Translations under genes and position numbers: made by a program
Origin: Macrostomum hystrix
Lineage: Eukaryota; Platyhelminthes; Macrostomidae
Direction: 5' to 3'
Length of the DNA stretch: 64,000 nt
Assembly (NCBI GenBank): GCA_950097015.1
Contig: CATNEN010000038.1
Span: 3,431,501 to 3,495,500, forward strand
The notes under the pieces: generated by a model
Told to the model about the DNA's origin: nothing
Database searches by the model: none
Seen by the model: only the letters and a program-made list of their open reading frames with translations
Shown: positions 56,510-64,000 of the stretch, piece after piece
Numbering within the stretch: the first letter of the stretch is position 1
Layout: the number at the start of each line of letters is the position of its first letter

Positions 56510-56705
56510 TTCCATCTACCTTTACAATCTACCACATCATTCTAATCCACCCTCAAGATTCCACCCCTCATTCTAATCCACCCTCAAGATTCCACCCCTC
56601 ATTCTAATCCACCCTCAAGATTCCACCCCTCATTCTAATCCACCCTCAAGATTCCACCCCTCATTCTAATCCACCCTCAAGATTCCACCCCTCATTCTTA
56701 TCCAC
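56510..56705. repeat. 28-31-bp tandem repeat
   Basis: Six to seven units of ATTCTAATCCACCCTCAAGA plus TTCCACCCCTC, upstream of the malate dehydrogenase start codon. Confidence 0.92.
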
Positions 56706-57256
56706 CCTATTAATTCCATTCCCTCATCCTGTTAATCCATTCTTTTCATTCTAACCCTCTAACATTAGCTAATATTATTTGTACGGTAAAATTATTGTAA
56801 CAGAAAATACCTTTACTCATTGAAAAGAATTAACTAACTATGCTTAAATCTAATTTATTTGAAATATAATTTGTTGCCTAATTGTTCCAAAAGCTTAACA
56901 CTTCCCTCTCTGTTGGTGATAGTTTTCAGAAATAAATTTCACAAAAATATATGTGGTTAACCTTAATTACCACTACTGAATGCGCGAGAAAATGTTATTA
57001 AAATTAGTTAAATTTGTTTTTTCTTCAAAAAGATGAACGAGCGAACAATAATTTAACAAAAGAACGGACGTAGTTAAAATTGGAGCAACAGTCAGAAAAC
57101 CTATTTAGGAGAGCGAAGAGTTGTAAGTATGCTAAAAATCTTTTTGCTATCCACTGCAAAGTTAATTTCATTTCGAATATGAATTAGGCTTTGTTTTACT
57201 ACAATTTTTTTCATCTTTTTTGTTTTACATCAGCCAATGCCGGAGCCAATCAGCGT
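56706..57256. other. Intergenic, nothing recognised
   Basis: AT-rich. The 3' UTR of the ATP synthase gene is expected near the right end. Confidence 0.45.
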
Positions 57257-57769
<513 letters not shown>

Positions 57770-57829
57770 TTAAATTGAAAGTCTTAGATCACACTCTGGG
57801 ATCAGACAGATCTGAAAACTCATTCTAGT

Positions 57830-58115
57830 ATAGGTGGGAGATCTGGGATCAGTGGGAGATTTGGGATCAGTGGGAGATCTGGGATCAGTGGGAGATTTGG
57901 GATCAGTGGAAGATTTGGGATTAGTAGGAGATCTGGGATCAGTGAGAGATCTGAAAACCCATTCTATAATCAGTGGGAGATTTGGGATCAGTGGAATATT
58001 TGGGATCAGTGGGGATCTGAAATTCCATTCTAGGATAAGTGGGAGATTTGAAAACAAGCAAAGAAGTTCTCCCAATAAGTGGGAGAATTGGGATCAGTGC
58101 GAGATAAAAAAGTCA
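57830..58115. repeat. 20-bp degenerate minisatellite
   Basis: TTGGGATCAGTGGGAGATCT-type units, about 11 copies with gaps, upstream of the ATP synthase start. Confidence 0.9.
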
Positions 58116-58962
58116 CTCTTAAGATTCATGGAAGTTCTATAATTTCTACTTAAGAGACAGAATAAAATAAGAAAACATCACACAGTTTTGTTCAACTGAA
58201 AGTCAAAACAAGGAGCTAGCAGTAAAGGCAACGAATTCATATAAAAAATGTTATTCAGGATGTTTTGTTTTGAAAGTTGAGCTGACAGGCATAAACAAAT
58301 TTTCTCTGCAATTAAATAACAATTTATATGAAATTTCTGGTGTCTGAGATGGTGGTTGAACAGGCCACAGCAGCAGCAGTATCAGAGTATCAGTCTGAGT
58401 TGATTTATCTAACAACTAGAGTTTTATTACTGCTTCCGAGTCAATAGTTAACAATAAAAACATAATGAAAATCGAAAATCAATAATGAGTATGTGGCTCG
58501 CTTGAGATGGGTTAGCAGCAAGTAGTTTCCTGTATTTAGTTTAATGTTCAGTTGGCTTCAAGCAGTCCTTTGAAAGGCAAAAACTGTTTGGAGTGCGAAA
58601 AATTGTAATTTTTTTTTAAAGTTAGATTGAAAAGTTAGAACCAAACATGTGCTCAGCACTACTGAAAACTTCCCCTACATCCCCTACATAATGATTAATC
58701 CTATCCAAACTAGATGTACTTTAAACTTACAGTTCGTGTATACCATTTTTCTAACAATTTCTAACAAAAACAGACAATGATTCAAGACGTTATCAACTTC
58801 TAAATAAAAAATGGGACAAATCTTGACAACAAAAACAGGAAGGCTTTTGTAGTTAAGAAGCAATTTAAATATGAATAAATATAACAAGGCAAAGTCAATC
58901 CGGTGCAGAGCTAAAAGCTTAGGTTTAAAAGGTGGCCCAGATGCTGACTATGTTATCGTGAC
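58116..58962. other. Intergenic, 3' side of the NAA35 gene
   Basis: AT-rich, no gene recognised. Should include the 3' UTR of NAA35. Confidence 0.4.
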
Positions 58963-61900
58963 TCAGCATTTTCCGTTGCTACCTGAGGCAGAAGGAGCGG
59001 CTGCCGCAGCCGTCTCGGCGGCAGCGGCTGTCTGGACTAATTTGATCAGCGGGAAATGCGGACTGACTGAGTAGTCTAGCTCGGCCGGATACTGGGGCCC
59101 CGAGCGGTGCCCAGCTGCCAATAGTTTAGTTACCACCATGTTGGTCTTTGCCACCTGCGTTAGTTATTTAGGAAAATTTAAGCATCTTTTTAGAATTCTT
59201 CTGGTGGGACAAGCATTTTTTAAGAATATTCGCAGCAGTTTAGAAATCCTTAAGAATATTCAGGGCAGTTCAGGGATCCTTTAATAATCATCAGGGCAGT
59301 TCAGGGATCCTTTAATAATCTTCAAGGCAGTTCAGGGATTTTATAAGAATCTTCAGGGCAGTTAAGGGTTTTTTTAGAATATTCAGTACAGTTTAGAAAT
59401 CCTGTAAGAATCTTCAGGGCAGTTAAGAGATTCTAAAAGAATTCTCAGGGCAGTTAAGATTTTAAAAGAATCTTCAGGGCAGTTAAGAGATTTTAAACGA
59501 ATCTTCAGGGCAGTTCAGGGATTTTAAAAGAATCTTCAGGGCAGTTAAGGGATTTTAAAAGAATCTTCAGGGCAGATCAGGGGTTTTATGAGAATCTTCA
59601 GGGCAGTTCAGGGGTTTAATAAGAATCTTCAGGGCAGTTCAGGGGTTTTATAAGAATCTTCAGGGCAGTTCAGGGGTTTTATAAGAATCTTCAGGGCGGT
59701 TCAGTGGTTTTATAAGAATCTTCAGGGCAGTTAAGGGATTTTAAAAGAATCTTCAGGGAGGTTCAGGGGTTTGATAAGAATCTTCAGGGCGGTTCAGGGG
59801 TTTAATAAGAATCTTCAGGGCAGTTCAGTGGTTTTATAAGAATCTTCAGGGAGGTTCAGGGGTTTAATAAGAATCTTCAGGGCGGTTCAGGGGTTTAATA
59901 AGAATCTTCAGTGCAGTTCAGGGGTTTTATAAGAATCTTCAGGGCGGTTCAGGGGTCTTTGGGAATCTTCAGGTCATTGTACTGATTGGCTAATTACTGG
60001 CACTGGCAGTAATGGTGTTTTAATAACAACAATTGTAATCACGACAAGCAGAGATCAGAAACAACGAACCTTCATGAAGGCATCTCCGTCCCAATCTTCA
60101 ATAACAATGGACGCATAGGTAGCTGCTGGTATTTTTGTTGTGTTGTTGGTGCTGCCGTTAGTAGCGGCATTAGCAACAGTTGCCAAGGCGTCGCGAGCTC
60201 GTTCGAATTCTCTAGTCGCCTCAGTGTAGACGTCGCCAGTTGTAGGCAGTTTCTGATTGGCTGATGAAGGCGGCAGGGCTGACGCAGCAGCATTGTGGTG
60301 CTCGGATGTGGCCGTCCTGTAGTTCCAGGCAGCCTTGAAGCTTGAGCAGCAATTGATGCTGAGCGGCAGGAATGGCCGCTGCATCAGAGGCTGGAAGCGG
60401 TGCTTAAAAGCGCTAGTCTCGCCAGCCGGATGCGGATTAGCCAATCGCAGTTTGCCATCGGAGTGCAGGGCGCAGAGGGCGTAGAAGGTGGCCGTGGCCA
60501 GATTGGTTGAAGCGCGAAGCATGTTCAAATGGTGCTGGTAAAGCTGCTGAATCTGCTGCTGATGCCGCATTTGCTGCTTATTGAGCTTTACATAATGCGG
60601 ATGATTCAACTGCTGCTGCTGCTGAATAGCCATGTCAGCCTGAATGATGCCCATGAGCAGGTAATAGAGATAGCCGTCTCCCAGCATAAAATACACAGCT
60701 GGCAGTTCGTGTTTGGCGTACAGCTGCAAACTAAAGCCAGACAGCAGGTAGAGGCGGCTTAGGCGGAACAGGTAGAAGGTCAGGTAGGGCAGAAACAATG
60801 AGCGCGATTCGTCGCCGGGAAAGATGGCCCGATCCAGGCAGTAGCAGCTCTCGTAAAGCGGCCAGAGGCAGTCCAAGCAGCTGGCCAGCTTCTCGCGCTT
60901 CCGGCTGCGATTGCGGCTAAACAGGGGACACACCTGGTGCAGCAGGGCGCGGCTGAGCTGCAGGCACAGACTGTCAGCCAGCTGGCGCGGCTGGCCCTGT
61001 GGAGTTTGTGCGATTTTGTAGCTTAGCAACCGGAGTCATGACTGACTAAACAGCTCTATGGTATGGTTATGACACACAGGTATAGGTCCTTTGGTTATTT
61101 TTAGCAGTACAGGCTAATGACTGTCATAAGAACCTACAAGGCCTACAATGGTCTATGACTGGACAGTTGGTCATATTTCACCGATGACCAATTTAAGAAT
61201 CTCCACGGCCCATGAATGGAATTAGTTTTTCTTGCCAACCCCCAAGGCCCAGTGAACACCTGTGTGTATGCCTGCGCCTGCGCACACTATCTGTGTGCGT
61301 GTGCACTCAGGAGTCAGCGGAATGGGCAGAATTGCCTCCTCGCTGGCTGCAGGTCTAGTGTCACCAAAATGGTGTGCCATTTCCAGCTGCCCTCCTGCCA
61401 TTGTTATCAGTATTATTAACCGATGAACAATTTAGGAATCTCTTGGGCCTATGACTGAATCTTTAAATTTAAAATATTAAAGCGTGCTTCTCGAACATCC
61501 TGCAGCCATCTTGACTCACCTGCAGCTGCCGAACAGATGCCGGCCAGTCGATGCCCGCAGCCGCGGGTGCGAATTGTTTCAACGAGGCCAGCAGAAAATC
61601 TACAGGCGAGTGCCGGCCAAACAGTCTAGCGCTGGCCAGGCTCAGGCCGAAGCCGTGCTGCTGCTGAACTGGGCAGCAATACAGCAGGCGAAGGAAGCAC
61701 CTGGCCAGGCAGGGAGTGTCGGAGCCCAGGCCGCAGCTCATAGCTAGGCGGGTGTACAACTGCTGATAGCTGGGACAGGCGGCGACAGTGATCTCCGATA
61801 GAAATCGGCGCAGGTGAGTCAGACACCTGCGGAATGGTTCAAGAAATCAGGAATAGAAATTAAGGTAAACTAGCTGATTATCCCCTTCCCTACCTTCGGG

Positions 61901-63562
61901 AAGCGCAGACGATTCTTTAATGATTATTTGGGGAGATGAGACAGCGGAGAGATGAGACAGGGAAAAGATGAAACAGGGGAAGATAAAACTGGATACTGTA
62001 TGTGTCAGAAGGGGCATAGGGCCGGATATGGGAGCTTCGAGGGCCATATCTGGCCCGCGGGCCGGAGTTTGCCGACCCCTGCTCCAAACAGAAATTTACC
62101 ATAAACCATAGAATATAGGGGAAATTCCCGTTGGTAGTTCTACTGATAAATAACAAAAAATGAAATTGCTATTGGTAAGGCTTGCTCACTTGGCCAAATA
62201 CTCAACACCAGCTGGCCGTTCGAATACTCGGACGCATCTAGGAAAAGAGGGCGGCAGCTGGCGCAGATTCGCCAAAGGTTCAAAGCCCTGCACACCGTAG
62301 GTGCTCAGGCGAGGATCCTCGCGCCCGATAGCCGGCTGCCCGGCCTCCAGACTCTCAGCGATGGCGGCGCAGGCGGTTGAGGCCACCTCAAGTTGGCGAC
62401 GAACTTCAGCGAGAGCTTCGACGGCAGCGGCTGTAGTCGCGTTCGAGTCGACCGAGTCCGACAGCAAAGAAGACGCAGACGATGCTGCCGACACCACTGG
62501 GGAAGTTTCGGCGGAGTCGGCAGTGCCGGAAGCCAGCAACAGGCGGTGGAACTGGCGCAGCAGGAGCAGCAGACTTCGCAACAGCCGCAAGCGATGCTGC
62601 ACTAGCCGGTAGCTGTCGGGCCACTGGCCGGATTTCACACGGCGGCCAACATCATCATCGGCCTCTTTCAATGCCGACGTGACTCTCTCGTCGTCTGATG
62701 CTTCAATAGTGGCCGTTTCAAAGCTATAAAACATCGAGTTAAAATCCTCTTCGTCTGTTGTATTGGCCAAAGTGATTAGATCTTTGGTCCGCTGTAGCAG
62801 GCAGAGTAGGCCGTGACAGAAGGTGCGCAGCTGAAGGCATTTGATTCTGCGATTTTTGTGGGAAAAGCTGTCGATTAAATCAACGCAACGTTAGAACCTA
62901 CGTAATCGTACATCTAGAAAATAGCAACAATACATTCGTTATCTACAAATTTACACTTGAGACATAGGCCCTCAGTCCAGATTTGAGACTTCAAGAAACT
63001 AGTTTATTCATCAGTAAGTGGATCTTCGTGAATCTATGAAGCCAATGTCACACCTGATTCAGAAGCTACTGGTTAGCTATCAGACTCAAGTATTCAGGAA
63101 GCCCCTTGTCAAAACCTAAAACAAGATTACAATTTTTACTCACTTATCAACGCAGTGCAGATACAAATTTATGAACACGGACTGCAGAGCTGATTCGCCA
63201 TCCAACCATGATGCCAGGCAGGCCAGACTCTCGTCCATAACGCCAAGCAGTTCGGCATCGGTAAGATTGTCCAGCTTCATCAGCTGACTACCAGCGCTTT
63301 TCTCTGGATGGAGAATTTCGCGATGCAGTCGCATGCCAGAGTCCATCTTAGGCTCCATCATCTCTATAGCTGTCATGGCATCATAGAGTGAGAAACTTTG
63401 ATGCTGCAAAAGTTCGCCTAGACGCAGGCACTTAGCAGCTGATTTGAATTGCTCAGTGATGTCTGCATAGTCAGATGGCAGCTTTGTACTCTGCTGACTG
63501 CAGTCCCCCAACTGCTGCTCAAACAGCTCCTGCTGTTCGCAGTCTTCAGAATTGCTGGTCAT
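58963..63562 (-). CDS. NAA35: N-alpha-acetyltransferase 35, NatC auxiliary subunit (MAK10)
   Basis: Auxiliary, ribosome-associated subunit of the NatC N-terminal acetyltransferase complex. Five exons: 63144-63562 (ATG 63562), 62190-62846, 61520-61826, 60070-60996 and 58963-59154 (stop), 833 residues, all phases close. Family landmarks in order: KCLRLGELLQHQSFSLYDAM then TAIEMMEPKMDSGM; ELLGVMDESLACLASWLDGE; FEPLANLRQLPPSFPRCVRV; SLFLPYLTFYLF; MVVTKLLAAGHRSGPQYPAE (the conserved C-terminal block) and LDYSVSPHFPLIKLV. Somewhat longer than vertebrate NAA35 because of Ala- and Gln-rich loops (a Gln run near 60610-60630 in exon 4; an Ala tail at the C-terminus). Introns 3 and 4 hold a SINE and a minisatellite. 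Confidence 0.96.
59165..59970. repeat. 32-bp minisatellite in NAA35 intron 4
   Basis: About 25 units with AGAATCTTCAGGGCAGTTCA plus GGGGTTTTATA. Quality improves from left to right. Confidence 0.93.
61216..61416 (+). mobile_element. tRNA-derived SINE, family A, copy 3 (partial, in NAA35 intron 3)
   Basis: Carries the 3' half of the family: GCCAACCCCCAAGGCCCAGT (61234-61253), GTCAGCGGAATGGGCAGAAT (61313-61332), CCTCGCTGGCTGCAGGTCTA (61338-61357), TGTCACCAAAATGGTGTGCC (61359-61378) and an ATT-type tail near 61410. It lacks the tRNA-like head, so it is 5'-truncated. Confidence 0.7.
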
Positions 63563-64000
63563 GATGCCTAAAAGGTTTCAGTTGAGAAACTGCTAGCTAA
63601 CATTTTTTTAATTCTAAAGACAAAACCAAGCTAGCAATTGGATACTAGATAGGATGATGCCTAATGCCTTCCATTGTTTAAGAAATGTTTTTTGGATAGC
63701 TTTATGTTGCTTGCAATACGATATCTCAGTATGCCAGATGAGCTCCTCATTACTAGAGCTCAAAATAGATAAACTTATATAACAGACTACATAAGCCAAT
63801 AGGCCTAGGACTTCTTTTTTATCTGATTGAATTAAAGCTATAATTCAGTTATTGTTACATAAAATGTGGGTAAATTATGATATTATATATTATGAATTAT
63901 TGCATATTTAGTTTTGCTTGTCAAGGTCTGCTAAGTACACAAGGACCCACTCAAAAAAGTATCAAATGTACCAAACTACAGCATGTCATATGGGTGGAAT
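63563..64000. other. Upstream of NAA35 to window end, nothing recognised
   Basis: AT-rich, no gene. Contains the promoter of NAA35 near its left end in principle. Confidence 0.4.

Overview
This is a window of animal nuclear DNA. It has spliced genes with GT-AG introns in consistent phase, metazoan gene families (HIP1, RSPH1, NOX2, NAA35, MDH2, ATP synthase subunit c, lifeguard/TMBIM), and LINE, SINE and DNA-transposon relics. The best guess is a free-living flatworm or a related lophotrochozoan. The clues are the small gene-dense layout, GC-rich exons set in AT-rich or repeat-filled introns, and a tRNA-derived element carrying a hammerhead ribozyme of the short-stem-III kind known from schistosomes. 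The species cannot be fixed from sequence reading alone.

Layout, left to right. (1) 1-9536, minus: HIP1/Sla2-type clathrin adaptor, 11 exons, with the C-terminus beyond the left edge. (2) 10266-13864, plus: single-pass membrane protein with a fucolectin/F5-8C-like lectin domain. (3) 13900-25400: a mobile-element and repeat block holding a hAT-like non-autonomous element, a decayed LINE reverse transcriptase, one unidentified minus-strand exon, a 2.1 kb 36-bp array, a DNA transposon whose own terminal repeat has become a 20-copy minisatellite, a tRNA-like element with a hammerhead ribozyme, and long CT-rich tracts. (4) 25853-30525, minus: radial spoke head protein RSPH1. (5) 31841-32925, plus: penta-EF-hand protein. 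(6) 34247-43924, plus: a complete NOX2-type NADPH oxidase in 10 exons. (7) 44512-47560, plus: a TSP1-Ig-transmembrane protein. (8) 50190-50903, minus: lifeguard/TMBIM. (9) 54305-56329, minus: mitochondrial malate dehydrogenase. (10) 57257-57619, minus: ATP synthase subunit c. (11) 58963-63562, minus: NAA35 (NatC auxiliary subunit).

The most striking general feature is that most long introns contain their own private minisatellite, each with a different unit (about 10-40 bp), and the arrays often fill the intron from donor to acceptor. Nearly all long open frames in the window that are not listed as CDS are translations of these arrays. The genes are not an operon: they are ordinary housekeeping, ciliary and membrane genes in mixed orientation.

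Exon boundaries were assigned by hand from GT/AG sites, reading phase and family alignment from memory. Exon phases close exactly for all multi-exon genes listed. No database search was done.
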